Source: Tiliqua scincoides (taxonomy: Eukaryota; Chordata; Lepidosauria; Squamata; Scincidae). Taken from it: a stretch of 64,000 nt of DNA. The stretch is taken from positions 26,832,388-26,896,387 of the forward strand of contig NC_089823.1 in assembly GCF_035046505.1 (NCBI RefSeq), read 5' to 3'. Position numbers and translations under genes: made by a program. Positions 23,701 to 31,968 of this stretch are shown piece after piece (within the stretch, counting starts at the first letter, position 1; each line of letters opens with the position of its first letter). The notes below the pieces were generated by a model. It saw only the letters and a program-made list of their open reading frames with translations, made no database searches and was not told where the DNA came from.

Positions 23701-24961
23701 AACCTTACCAGTTCAAGGGGCTGAAGTTAAAGGAAACCTAATTCCTGTTAAAAATAGTAGCAGCTTTGAACCAGAAAGCCCACAGATCAAAATCAGCAGA
23801 CAGATACCAGGGAGTAGTGTGCAGGAAACACTTAATATTGTGGCACCTGCAAAAAAAATACCTGCAGACTCCCAGGTTTCTGCCCCAACCGCCTCAAATA
23901 ATTCCTCCCTGACATGCCACATGAATGGGACAAAACCACGTGTAGGCAGTTGGGTAAAAGGCTTACTTGGAAAATATCCTTCCTTTATGCCTAAAAGTGC
24001 CTTAACCTCTAATAAAACAGAGAGCTCTACACAGCCTTTGAAAAGAGAAACTGCCTCCAATTCACTCATTAAGGGTGCAAGCCATTTTCATGGTTTTCAA
24101 GCTAAATGTTCAAATCAAAACAAGAAGGTAGCAAACAGAGCACTGGATTATTCACAGAAAAAACTACCTCCTACATCCCCTGCTGCTTCGCTTGGTGCAA
24201 ACCTTTCTGTGGAGAGGCATGCCATTTGTAGAAATGAAGGGATTGTGACTAAAAGTGCGGGCCTGTTAGCTACTTTGGATAAACAGATTCAGTCCAGCCA
24301 GAGCCACAGTGAAAATAAGAACTTCACATGGGTTAACAATGTTCAGGACTCACGTGCTGACCAAGCACATCAACTGCGTCTGAAACTTCAAGAACTTAAT
24401 GCAAAAAAGAAAAAACTAGATAAACTGGCAGTGACTCAGAAGAGAAACAGAAGCTCTCTCAAGAAAAGTGTGAAGGGCCACTCACAGCTTGGATCCCAGA
24501 AGGAAAACGAATCCCTGCAGAGCTTGTTAAAGGAACTACAACACCAGATTGATGTTGAATCGGTGAATTCTCCAAGCACTAATATGTCCCAGTGCAGCAG
24601 TTCAAGTTATGATGATATTTTATCTGAGCTACTATCTCCTGCTACAACTGTTGCTTCTTCAGAGATTTCACAAGAAGAAGAATGTAGATATCTGGAAATG
24701 GGGAGTGGCAGTCCAAAATCTCTTGTGCACAGTGGGAAATTTGTTGATGCACAGGCCACAAATCATGACCATAGCTATCACAGTCCTGTAAAGCGAAATG
24801 TTTATGAGGATGACACAGACCTGTTGATAAACAAATCCCCTCCGAATCGCAGCATTGAAAGCCCCCCAAAACAAGATATTCTTGAAGATCTATTGCCTAA
24901 TTCAACAATGGCTGACATTGAAGACTTGCATTATTTTGATGAAAGTCTGTTATCTTGGTAA
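11620..24961 (+). CDS. USPL1: USPL1, SUMO-specific isopeptidase (gene-level entry, eight coding exons)
   Basis: The coding exons are 11696-11782, 12193-12321, 15446-16061, 17243-17356, 19609-19738, 20487-20612, 21058-21218 and 23076-24961. All introns are GT-AG and phases join in frame to 1083 codons including stop (human about 1092 residues, from memory). The protein opens MMDYQKTG, has an N-terminal zinc finger (Cys42, 45, 68, 73), a catalytic domain with Cys228 in YALCWLDC, His445 in KHFITW and Asp461 in LECDD, matching the recalled human triad 236/456/472. A zinc-ribbon set (ECLQC, CNKC) lies between. The long tail is low in complexity and ends HYFDESLLSW. USPL1 removes SUMO from proteins, works at Cajal bodies and is needed for their integrity. 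It is well conserved at the core and diverged in the tail. Start at 11620 includes the untranslated part of exon 2. Confidence 0.96.
12193..12321 (+). CDS. USPL1: USPL1 exon 3, N-terminal zinc finger
   Basis: It encodes 43 residues, DSNSVEV to LCENPQ, with a CPAC pair and a later Cys that, with the first residue of exon 4, completes a four-cysteine zinc site. The acceptor is CTTTTTAG and the donor CAG/GTACTT. Both boundaries are phase 0. It aligns by eye with the human CPACREKG segment. Confidence 0.93.
12520..12980. mobile_element. GC-rich non-autonomous element in USPL1 intron 3
   Basis: It begins GCAGCCCAATCCTTTCCAGC and ends near GAAGAGGATTGCACCGTAAG. It shares GAGGTCTC, AGAGCCCCGGCCTG and the ATGTGCTTTATGGCAC block with the copy at the start of the window. 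Confidence 0.55.
13250..13476. mobile_element. 227-bp hAT-like MITE with perfect 8-bp target duplication
   Basis: It begins CAGCCATTTTCAACCACTG and ends GGTTGAAAATCGCTG, between perfect GCCTATTC copies (13242-13249 and 13477-13484). It is inverted relative to 6762-6988 and exactly the same length. USPL1 intron 3. Confidence 0.85.
14290..14710. mobile_element. Non-autonomous element of the same GC-rich group
   Basis: It begins GCAGCCCAATCCTAGCC and includes AAACATGCTTTATGGCACA near its right side. A 130-residue ORF in it has no domain and is not taken as a gene. Confidence 0.5.
14928..15212. repeat. Long imperfect inverted repeat in USPL1 intron 3
   Basis: The left arm, about 14928-15047, includes AAATAGCTTTAAAGACCCA, CAACAATGGAGGAGC read on the other strand, and ATCTAGTGACTG. 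The right arm, about 15095-15212, contains the complementary CATCTAGTGGCTGAATG, GCATTCTGGGTCAACAATGG and GGGTCTTTAAAGCTAT. The spacer is about 45 bases. The left side continues into TATGCCTCGTTATTCATTGGGG, which resembles a Tigger-type end. The whole is probably a foldback DNA transposon derivative. Confidence 0.65.
15446..16061 (+). CDS. USPL1: USPL1 exon 4, catalytic cysteine exon
   Basis: It encodes 205 residues plus one base. It opens CIYPLGFEPL, holding the last zinc-finger cysteine, passes a poorly conserved linker with a basic KRKL patch, and reaches WKNMYALCWLDCILSALVH with catalytic Cys228. Acceptor CTCTTTCAG, donor G/GTAAGTT, phase 1 out. Confidence 0.95.
17243..17356 (+). CDS. USPL1: USPL1 exon 5
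   Basis: It encodes GKHVSGIPLDVL to LQLQPQLKCKL, matching the human IFISLQPQLRCTLG stretch. Acceptor TTTTATACAG, donor CTGG/GTAAGT, phase 1 in and out. It was not reported as an independent ORF because it has no start codon. Confidence 0.93.
17708..17895 (-). mobile_element. CR1-type LINE 3' end fragment with local duplication
   Basis: The sequence TAAGAACATAAGAACCACCC then GCTAGATCAGATCCAACCAAG is the inverted 3' end of a CR1 element. The phrase GCTAGATCAGATCC(A/G)ACCAA(A/G) is duplicated in tandem at about 17730 and 17767. It then continues into CATCCTATTTGCCAACCATATG. The copy is old and diverged. It sits in USPL1 intron 5. Confidence 0.7.
18894..19255 (+). mobile_element. tRNA-derived SINE
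   Basis: The head resembles a tRNA: A-box-like TGGCTCAGTTGGTAGAG at about 18899, a cloverleaf middle with CTTGTATGCCTGAAGATC, and a B-box-like CAGTTCGAAAC near 18950. A unique body of about 200 bases follows, then a tail with TGTAAACCGCCTTGG and AAAGGCGGTATATAAAT and short AAAT repeats, shared with L2-type LINE 3' ends. Total about 360 bp. The tail match suggests mobilisation by an L2-type LINE. Because of the body it is not a functional tRNA gene. Flanking inverted blocks at about 18645 and 19270 suggest it inserted in another foldback element. Confidence 0.8.
19609..19738 (+). CDS. USPL1: USPL1 exon 6
   Basis: It encodes GQKESPVFAFPLLLKKD to FECLQCGHQVSD. The ESPVFAFPLL and SWKFEC.QCGH strings are close to human. 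The CxxC pair starts the zinc ribbon of the catalytic domain. Acceptor CTTCAAAG, donor ACAG/GTTGGT, phase 1 in, phase 2 out. Confidence 0.94.
19783..20100. mobile_element. hAT-like repeat fragment in USPL1 intron 6
   Basis: It opens TTGTCAAACTCATTTCACAC and includes GAGAGCCCAATTAT twice, then closes near TTTTTGACATCC(T)TGG. Ends like GTCAAACTC and GAC(A)TCCT are typical of a small hAT family. It starts 45 bases downstream of exon 6. Relatives are at 1068 and 43430. Confidence 0.5.
20487..20612 (+). CDS. USPL1: USPL1 exon 7
   Basis: It encodes RCKKSLTTFTNIIPEWHPLN to KMVLEK, with RCKK and CNKC supplying further zinc-ribbon cysteines. The VTFTNVIPEWHPLN equivalent is nearly identical to human. 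Acceptor TTATTTCAG, donor GAAAA/GTAAGT, phase 2 both sides. Confidence 0.95.
21058..21218 (+). CDS. USPL1: USPL1 exon 8, catalytic histidine exon
   Basis: It encodes VPSILMIHFVEGLAH to AAKHFITWILNSD with His445 of the catalytic triad. Acceptor GTGGCAG, donor GATG/GTAAGT, phase 2 in, phase 1 out. Confidence 0.95.
21275..21432 (-). mobile_element. CR1-type LINE 3' end fragment
   Basis: CTGCTGGATCAGGCTAAAGG then CCCATGTAGTCCAACATCC and CAACTGGTATTCAGAG is a diverged CR1 3' end in reverse. It is shared with the fragment at 17.7 kb more than with the young copies at 10.7 and 58.3 kb, so it is probably another subfamily. USPL1 intron 8. Confidence 0.65.
21440..23070. other. USPL1: USPL1 intron 8, no further gene recognised
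   Basis: Mostly moderate-complexity sequence with scattered short ORFs, the longest a 148-residue reverse frame at 21514-21960 with no recognised motif. I see no RNA gene. Confidence 0.5.
23076..24961 (+). CDS. USPL1: USPL1 exon 9, catalytic aspartate and C-terminal tail
   Basis: The acceptor TTTTTTCAG precedes GTWLECDDLKG with Asp461, then FEVPPSEVHIVIWERK, which ends the catalytic domain. The remaining ~590 residues are Ser/Asn-rich and less conserved but retain islands: GSWVKGLL, a Lys-rich LRLKLQELNAKKKK coiled-coil-like block, and HYFDESLLSW at the end. The human tail binds coilin-related partners, as I recall, so the islands are candidate contact sites. Stop codon at 24959-24961. Confidence 0.97.
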
Positions 24962-25130
24962 ATTGTGTTTTAACAATTTCTGGTTGTTCTACTAGTTGGC
25001 TTCAAAGCAAAGCGTAAGTTATATTTCAAGCTAATTTGCACGTGGTTCTACTTGAATATTTAAAATGTGAAATATTTTGACTATGTGATGTTCTTATTCC
25101 TGATTAATAAATTGAGTTTGTTTTTTTTCT
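24962..25130 (+). other. USPL1: USPL1 3' UTR with poly(A) signal
   Basis: A canonical AATAAA at 25106-25111 lies about 145 bases after the stop, followed by a T-rich GTTTGTTTTTTTTC stretch that fits a downstream element. The cleavage point is inferred to be about 15-20 bases after the signal. Confidence 0.75.
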
Positions 25131-25315
25131 AGTAAAACAAATAGTTGGATGACATGAGAATCTGAATCTTCCGTGAAATAGTGGCACCAAGGGAAAGTTT
25201 GTAATTTGTAAGATTTTTCTAAAACTAATAGATCAAGGTTGCCTTTCACCTGGAACATCTTAAAGGGCTATCACTAAAATCAGCTACAGTACCTGAAAAG
25301 AAGAGCGGCCTAAAG

Positions 25316-25320
<5 letters not shown>

Positions 25321-25402
<82 letters not shown>
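25321..25402. repeat. Compound (CT)20(CA)21 microsatellite
   Basis: Forty bases of CT pass directly into 42 bases of CA. It lies about 200 bases after the USPL1 poly(A) signal. Confidence 0.95.
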
Positions 25403-25405
<3 letters not shown>

Positions 25406-25452
25406 GGTGTTGGGGGAAATGACAGATCTAGAAGCCTAATTTTAGTCTAGAT

Positions 25453-26844
25453 CAGGAGTAGGCAACCTTGAAAACTCAAAGAGCCATTTGGAACCGTTTT
25501 CCGGAGAAAAGAAAACCTCGGGAGCCACAAAACCCTTTTGACATCTAAAATGAAGATAACACTGCATATATAGTTTTTTTTACCTTTATGCTCTTATAGG
25601 TCCCATTTTTACAATGTAGCCCCCTCCTGTAGCTTTTAGTTAGTTTTGTCATACATACTTGTCCTATGTTTTCAGACACCTGGTCCTCTGGCAGTTACGA
25701 CATCTGCTTATCTTACATGGATGCTAAAGAACTCCTCCCACCTTCCAGAGGCACCCTGCTGGAAGGAAAAAAAGGACACAGACTCCAGAGGTGGGGAAGA
25801 GAAGAAGCCAGAGCTGGGTGGGGGGGCAGCCACAGGCCAGCTTCTGCCCTGCCTGTCTGTCCTCCCTCACTCAGGCTGCAACCCTCTCCACACTAACCTG
25901 GGAGTAAGCCCCATTGACTACAATGGTACTTCTGAGCAGACAAGTTGGTTGGAGCTCTCAGGTTGCAGTCCTCTCCACACTTTCCTGGGGGGGAAGCCTC
26001 ACTGACTACTTGTGAGTGGACCTGCATAGGAGGGGGCTGAGGCTGCAGCCCTCCACACCTTCCTGGGAGGAAGCCCTACTGACTACAGCGGGGCTTACTT
26101 GTGAGTAGACCTGCACAGGAGGTGGCTGAGGCTACAGCCCTCCACACCTTCCTGGGAATAGCCCAGGGACTACAGGGGGGCTTGCTCACGAACAGACCTG
26201 CTGGGTGCGGGCTCCCACTTGCCTGTCCTTGCGCTTGGCCTTGAGCAGGCTCCAAGCCTGCAGTTGCAGGCACCCTTTCCTGGGAGTAAGCCTCATCCGC
26301 TGCAATGCGGCTTACAACTAAGTAGACACGCACAGGAGCAGGCTCCAAGGCTGCAATCCCAGGCACCCTTTCCTGGGAGTAAGCTTCAACTGCTGTAATG
26401 GGGCTTACAACTGAGTAGACATGCAAAGCAGCAGGCTCCAAGGCTGCAATCCCAGGCACCCTTTCCTGGGAGTAAGCTTCAGCTGCTGTAACCCCCTCGC
26501 AGCGCAGGCTGCGCGCCCTGGTACCGCTACGCAGGGAGCGAGCCGGCTCTCCAGGCGCCCCCCCGCCACCTGCAGGGATAGCCTCTCCACTGGTGCCAAA
26601 CTCCCCAAGTGGGCAGCGCGCGCCTCACCTTGCTCCTGGGGGTGGAGACGCTCCAGGGTCCCACGCTCTCCCTGCCCAGCTAGGGGACCGGCAGCTTCCC
26701 AAGCACCCCTTCCTTGCAGGCTGCAGTTCGAACCAACCGCCCAGAGGCGTTCGGGCGCGCGATGTGGGCACTGGAAGAGGGGAGCCGCAACAGAAGGCTG
26801 AAAGAGCTGCATGCGGCTCCAGAGCCGTGGGTTGCCGACCCCCG
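25453..26844. mobile_element. hAT-like element, 1.39 kb, perfect 8-bp target duplication
   Basis: It starts CAGGAGTAGGCAACCTTGA and ends GGGTTGCCGACCCCCG, inverted termini, between perfect GTCTAGAT copies (25445-25452 and 26845-26852). Subterminal GAGCCA and GGCTC(C) words are mirrored. The interior holds a tandem array (25875-26490) and a GC-rich right part (26490-26830). No transposase is seen, so it is non-autonomous. The GTCTAGAT target fits hAT insertion. Confidence 0.85.
25875..26490. repeat. Tandem array of about 90-110 bp units inside the hAT-like element
   Basis: About six to seven units, each with CTGCA(A/G)(C/T)CC then CACCTTTCCTGGGAGTAAGC, then a TGACTACA or TGCTGTAATGGGGCTTAC block and a G(A/T)AGACATGCA-like end. 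The right three units are most alike, the left ones are diverged, and one has a 60-base insertion near 26200. The monomer resembles one dispersed palindrome family seen elsewhere. Confidence 0.8.
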
Positions 26845-27589
26845 GTCTAGATAGTTAGAAATTATAATTAAATATGAACATGTAAAGGATCAAGCTTACT
26901 CAGGATGTATTAATGACGTATTCCAGTAAAGCAAACTAGGCATTTTTTGTGTTTGTACGTAGTGATGTACATGTTTATTCCGATGCTGAAATGTCTTGAG
27001 TGATGGCCTTGAAGCATAGCTTGACTCCCAAAATGATGACCTGCATGAAGATAACAAATAATGAGCCTTCTCAAAACACAAGTAGTTGGGATCTTCCTAT
27101 GAAATGGATTGGCAGTACTAGGTTCAGAGCAAATTAAAAAGCCACCTATAATTAATGTATGGAACATATTTTGTGACAGTCTCTAGCACAGATGATTTTT
27201 GAAGGTTTAGACAATTTAGAAAGAAAAGGTCTACCAGTGACTATTAGTTGTAATTGTTTTAAATGGAGCAGTATATCTCCAATTAGCTGGATACCCATGC
27301 TTTGCAACAGTATTTACTTAAAATCCATTTTGACAGCAGTAAACTTTACTTTGATGAAAATGAACAATGTAAATATAGCACATTTACCCCATGTTGGGCA
27401 ACACCCTGTAATTATTCATAGTCGTAGTTTCATTGAATGACACGACCAACACCACATTCATGTTCAGGTTGAAATTCCCTTTAATTTGAAACCTCACGTT
27501 ATAGTAACCTCACAGGTTTTTAGACTTCAGGAAGACAAACATTAAGCTTAAGTAAAAATAATGTGAAAAAGGCCTACATCATTTATTTG

Positions 27590-28549
27590 TCTTCTTAAGG
27601 ACCTCTTTGTAAACCACATTGGTCATTCTCCCCTCAGGTGCTAGGATCACCAGGCTGCTGGCTGAGCTCTGGAGTAGGTGGACAGGTAACTGCTCATGTG
27701 AGAAGCAGCCTTCCCTCAAATCAATCCCTGCCACCTTCAGTGACTGCCCCAGGATTTGTTGAGGTTCATAGCAGAACAGACCTTTAGGGGGAACTACAGC
27801 CTCTTGAACTGGAAAGGGTACACTGATGGTATGAGCTGTATGTTTGGTATGAACACCAACTCCCCCTATTCACAGTCAGTGAACACTGTTGTCACAATGA
27901 CATTCCTCTGGAGGGCCTTCACTTGTAGTCTGGTGCTATTGCAGAGTTTGGGCAGGTTGAGGTTCTGCAGCAACATCACTGGAGACCCCACTTTGAGGAA
28001 AAGCTTGTGGGCTGGGAAGCCAGGAGGGTTGAGGGTGTTGAGGAATTCCACAGGGTAGTGGACAGCATCATCTATTTGCACCACCAAGTCCACATCTCTG
28101 TACTCCATTTCTGCCCCTTCAAGTGAGTTAAGTAGAGTGTGATTAATGATAGTAGACTTGTCACTCTTGGGGATCAGAATAGCATTCTTGCACAGTCAGT
28201 CCATGGACTTCTTGATATTGGCAATATCAGGGTATATCCTGGCTGTGAGGTCTGCTAGGGTCATCACTATTGAGCCCAGGCATTCAGGGATGGTAACCTT
28301 TCCCTTGGACTCAGGATACTCTCTGTCCCCTGTTTTGAGTAGGAGTTCATAGAATTGCCCAGCGGAGACCTCATCTCTCAAGTGGACCCTCATGTTCTTC
28401 CTGAGAGAGAATTTCCAGATAAAGTGCCATAGATACGACACCTTAATGCATGCCTTAACGTTGTCGGCTCGACTTCCCCTTGACACTATTGGCAGAGTCT
28501 GCCAAAAGTCTCCAGCCAGCAGCATGATGACTCTCTCCATCGCTCGCAT
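27590..28549 (-). mobile_element. Helitron helicase C-terminal region (PIF1-like), relic
   Basis: On the - strand a single frame runs with LLAGDFWQTLPIV (the GDFxQxLP helicase motif), SRADNVKACIKVSYLW, KNMRV, YPESKG, AILIPKSDKSTIINHTLLN, HYPVEFLNTLNPPGFP, HKLFLKVGSPVMLLQNLN and LKVAGIDLRE, ending NVVYKEVL near 27595. This motif order is diagnostic of eukaryotic Helitron RepHel proteins. One in-frame stop separates two open blocks (28549-28196 and 28108-27866), and the last third is more decayed. The Rep domain is absent and the 3' hairpin was not located. Known Helitrons move by rolling-circle replication. It lies between USPL1 and ALOX5AP. Confidence 0.88.
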
Positions 28550-28596
28550 AAACCACTATTAAGTAAAGGGTAGGGATACATGAGTAAGGTATTCAT

Positions 28597-28800
28597 CAGA
28601 GCTTTTGTCGTTGTCCCCTTTTCTGTCATGGGACAAGATGGAGAACTCCTCCCAGTTGTCCACCATGTGCCTCATAATGAGTTAATGCACCTCCCTAGCC
28701 ATTTGCTGAGTGTCATACATAAGATAGGAGAAGGACTGGAACAGGCAGCCTCTGTCACCTGTAATGGGGACAATAGTGGCAGCATCTGCCCATTAAATAC
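28597..28800 (-). mobile_element. OTU-like segment beside the Helitron helicase
   Basis: The - strand translation has IVPITGDRGCLFQSFSYLM followed by YDTQQMAREVH, then after one stop MRHMVDNWEEFSILSHD. The GDxxCLF(R/Q)S(L/F)S core resembles the active-site region of OTU cysteine proteases (usual GDGNCLFRA). OTU domains occur in some Helitron-type elements, as I recall. It is collinear with the helicase but separated by a deletion, since the intervening helicase motifs are missing. It is a broken remnant. Confidence 0.6.
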
Positions 28801-29063
28801 TCAAGTGCTATACTGAGTTAAATTGAAGGACCCTCAGGGTTTTTTTTTTACAGTAACTACTGTCAAGAGAAATTGCCTCCTGTGAGGGAAGCTAAAAGGA
28901 AAAAGTAGAGCTGTGCCTCCTGTGAGCTAGACTGCATAGACCAGCCATGTAGGCCACGCACTGCTCTCAGGCAGGGGAAAAAGCCAGCCAGGCCTAAGTA
29001 ATGGGAAGGGTTCTATAATTCACCCTTCACTGTTATTTGCAGCAACTTCAGTCAAGAAAATTT

Positions 29064-29128
29064 AGTTATTTGATTTTTCTCTGTAAACCGCTTTGTGAAC
29101 TTTAGTTGAAAAGCGGTATAGAAATACT

Positions 29129-29172
<44 letters not shown>
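29064..29172 (+). mobile_element. LINE 3' end with (TAA)n tail
   Basis: TTTTTCTCTGTAAACCGC then TTTGTGAACTTTAGTTG and AAAAGCGGTATAGAAATAC, followed by (TAA)n from 29131. The same tail occurs at 39384-39541. It is a 3' end of a reptilian LINE (L2 or CR1 type). Confidence 0.75.
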
Positions 29173-29177
<5 letters not shown>

Positions 29178-29756
29178 ATGCCTCATGTGAAGGAAGTTAG
29201 AATGCACCACACAACTCTAAGCAGAGCAAGGGCTGGCGATCGCAGAGTAAACAGTAAAATGACTATTTTTCTGCTACTGCAGTGTTACAACCCTTTGTCA
29301 GACAAACTTAAAAAGGGTTAGGATGAAAGGGTTCACCTGGCTTCAGTTGCCATGGAGACCACAGGCCTCTCAGGCATTAGCGCGGGGGGGGGGGAGAAGC
29401 CAGCCAAGCGTAAGGGCTTTGACCCCTTTTGACCCACTTAGGGGTCTAATTTCTAAAAATCCCTCTTGGTGGGTGCTTATCTCATGGAAGGAATATACTT
29501 CCTGAATTTCTAGGTCCAGGGGTTTAGACTGGGTGTGATGAGTGACTAAGGGCCAGTTGCGTGCCTGCCATAGACTGGGATGGGGCAAAAGCCACAGGTG
29601 CCGGCTGCTTGGACCCTGCGGAAGCCTTTCTGAGGCTCCCGACAGGGGCGGAAACTGTGCTTCTGGTTTGCCGGAAGCAGAGTTTATAGTGCTGGGGAAC
29701 CTCACAGATGTTTCCCAGCATGGGAGGAGGTTGCGCGAGGCTCAACGAGCCTCTGA

Positions 29757-29803
29757 TAAGAACATAAGAACAGCCCCACTGGATCAGGCCATAGGCCCAT
29801 GGT
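29757..29803 (-). mobile_element. Very short CR1-type LINE 3' end
   Basis: TAAGAACATAAGAACAGCCCC then GGATCAGGCCATAGGCCCAT matches the extreme 3' end of the copies at 11.3 and 58.3 kb, truncated to about 45 bases. It is an insertion truncated during reverse transcription. Confidence 0.75.
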
Positions 29804-29907
29804 GAATAGGGGGGGGCTGGATTTCTGTCTGGGGGGGCAGTGATAGCCTGCGGGGGGACACCATTGCAGAGCTTTGCCCTGGGTACGGGGCTGCGGAGGT
29901 CCACTGT

Positions 29908-30300
29908 TGCTAAGGGCCCAATCATATGCAGTGCATGCCTGTTCACCACCAGCGCATGCTGTTGCAAATGTGCCACAAGGCACGTTTGTGGCCCTCAACA
30001 CCAGTGGAGTGCCGGTGCTAGTCCAGCACTGGCTGGCTCTGGGCTAGCACTGATGGAGCACTGGAGCTCCACCGCTTGGCAGTCGTGCAGAAGATGTTGT
30101 GGGGGAAGATGGGGAGGAGGTGTTCTGGGGTGAGGGCAGGCGGAGGGAGGGTGGAGAGAGGGCAGGGAGGAGGCGTGCCGGGGAAGGGAGCGGGGTGGGA
30201 GGGCAGCAGAACCGGTGGAGCTTTGCTGTACCGGATACTGAACCTCCATGTCGGGCCATCCGCAGGACACAGAGGCTCTTAATTCTACGCCATAGAACCC
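29908..30300. mobile_element. GC-rich dispersed non-autonomous repeat
   Basis: It begins AAGGGCCCAATCATATGC and has GCAAATGTGCCACAAGGCAC, a signature block also seen at 14.64, 12.91, 10.30 and 53.03 kb. Its right part is a GA-rich GGGGAAGATGGGGAGG region. The ORFs across it are by-products of low complexity. Confidence 0.45.
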
Positions 30301-30485
30301 TTGGGTTGCCATAGAATTCAGTAGCCCCATTGCAGGGCTACTCGCTTACCTGAGGGAAGGGGATGAAAATGATGTTGGAGAATTTTGTGGAAAAAACTAA
30401 ACTATCTTTCCAAAAAATAAGCTCTCAATTTGCAATTAAGTGTTTTCCTGTGGGGGGCCCCCCGGCAGGTCAGAAGCCGGTTAGG

Positions 30486-30650
30486 CCCCAATCCTATCCA
30501 ACTTTCCAGTGCTGATGCAGCTGTGCCAATGGGGCACGCACTGCATCCTGTGGCAGGAAGGCGGTCATTAAGGTAAGGGGAAGTTTGTTCCCTTACCTCG
30601 GGGTTGTGTCATGGCTGCATCGGTGTTGGAAAGTTTGACAGGGCCCTAAA
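30486..30650. mobile_element. Palindromic MITE, GGGCCCAATCC family
   Basis: It starts CCCCAATCCTATCCAACTTTCC and ends GGTGTTGGAAAGTTTGACAGGG, imperfect inverted ends around a centre with GTTTGTTCCCTTACC. It is a clear copy of the family at 2126. Confidence 0.7.
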
Positions 30651-30808
30651 ACAGCCTTCAGATGGCAGAGACTGTGGTGGGCAAGTGCAATAAGGGCCGC
30701 ATGTGGGTGGCATCCTTGCATTCTAGGCTTTCAAGTTCCCTGCAGGGGTGTGACATAGTTGTGTCTCCTGGCACAGGGAACTGCAGAGGTTTGGAGGAGG
30801 GTGGGGGG

Positions 30809-30971
30809 CAGTGGCATAGCCAGAGGGGGTGCAAAGCACTTAATTTTTTAGGGAGCCTCACCACAGCAAGCAAGCAGCCCCCCAGGCAGTGGAAGCAAAA
30901 CAGAGGCGTATGCAGGGAGTGAGGCTCCTCGCAAAACTCAGTACTTTGCACCCCCTCTAGCTACGCCACTG
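30809..30971. mobile_element. 163-bp foldback MITE (CAGTGGC...GCCACTG)
   Basis: The ends are CAGTGGCATAGCCAGAGGG followed by GGTGCAAAG, and inversely CTTTGCACC followed by CCCTCTAGCTACGCCACTG, a long near-perfect inverted pair. The CAG...CTG ends and size suggest a hAT MITE, but the flanks show no 8-bp duplication. Confidence 0.75.
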
Positions 30972-31475
30972 GTGAGCCTCCCCATGAAGTGGGAAGTCCC
31001 CACGCAGTATGACTTGATACACCACTCAAGGTTCGAGTTGTTCCTGTATCCTGGGCAACCAATGATAACAATTCAGGGATAGATTGTTCTTACAGTCGTC
31101 CCCTGACTGCAGGGGACTGGCTGTCCCAGTGCAGGAGGAGCTGTGCTCCAGAAACTCTTGTCCACTTGTCCCCCAGCTCTTGCTGCTGAGGGCTCCCCTG
31201 GAGGCACAGTGAATTCTAGTGGCAGGGAGTGGAATGAAAACGTCAGCCTCACAACCCTCTGCAAACAGCGAAGTGAGTACAACCTGGGGGTGTGTGAGTG
31301 TTTTGGTGCTGCGCAGCCTGTGCAAGTCAACAGCCCTAGAAAGAGAGGTCCAGATTGCAGAGCTCACTGGGAGGGCAGGGGCTCGTCCTGCTCACTTTGT
31401 GGCAAAAGGCCTTCACTGTTGCTCAATCAAAAGCGCAGGACGCCTTTTTTGGTTAAGAAAACGGACTGCAGCGCG

Positions 31476-31548
31476 TGTTTCCGCCCGGTTTCGAACCGGG
31501 GACCTTTCGCGTGTTAGGCGAACGTGATAACCACTACACTACGGAAAC
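31476..31548 (-). tRNA. tRNA-Val (AAC)
   Basis: On the - strand the 73-nt gene has acceptor pairing GTTTCCG with CGGAAAC, an A-box-like TAGTGTAGTGGTTATCA, an anticodon loop CTAACAC giving AAC, and a B box GGTTCGAAACC. It matches the vertebrate tRNA-Val(AAC) type with no visible break in stems. No CCA is encoded, as expected. A TTTT run about 15-18 bases downstream on the - strand can terminate RNA polymerase III. It inserts valine at GUU and, by wobble after deamination, other codons. It lies in the USPL1-ALOX5AP intergenic region. Confidence 0.95.
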
Positions 31549-31727
31549 CCCACTTGGAAAAAGTGTTTCCTACAGCTTCCTTATTGCATATAATAAGGAT
31601 GCATTTGCAGTACAATGCTTACACTCCTAAATAGAAGATTTTTAAAAAGTTTGTAGTGATGTTTAAAGGAAATAAAGTTCACAGTGCCAACCAATCAGTC
31701 AATTTATGTCTCACTTGCAATGCACAA

Positions 31728-31968
31728 GTGTCTGTTCTGGTACTTGTCCTAGCATCATAAGAGACAGAGATAAAATAGGCTACTGATTGATTCTTCCTCC
31801 ATGCTCCTTTACCACCTTCTTCTATGCAGTTATACGTATATAAATATATACGTAATTATAATTATGGTTTATATATAAATATATCTCTATAGATATAGAT
31901 ATTTATAAAGAATCAATGAGTAGCCTGTTTTATCTCATGATGCTAGGACAAAGACCAGAACAGACACA
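31728..31968. repeat. Foldback repeat between the two tRNA genes
   Basis: The left arm (31728-31796) contains TCTGTTCTGGTACTTGTCC then AGCATCATAAGAG and AATAGGCTACTGATTGATTC. The right arm (about 31907-31968) carries the complement: GAATCAATGAGTAGCCTG and GATGCTAGGACAAAGACCAG. The spacer is AT-rich with TATA-type runs. A simple-sequence AT-rich tail continues to about 32130. Confidence 0.75.

Noticed and set aside
25875-26490. CRISPR-like array
   Set aside because: Units of about 100 bp without short uniform repeats and spacers, in a vertebrate transposon; it is a tandem repeat.
29106-29321. Poly-isoleucine ORF
   Set aside because: It is the (TAA)n LINE tail read in frame.
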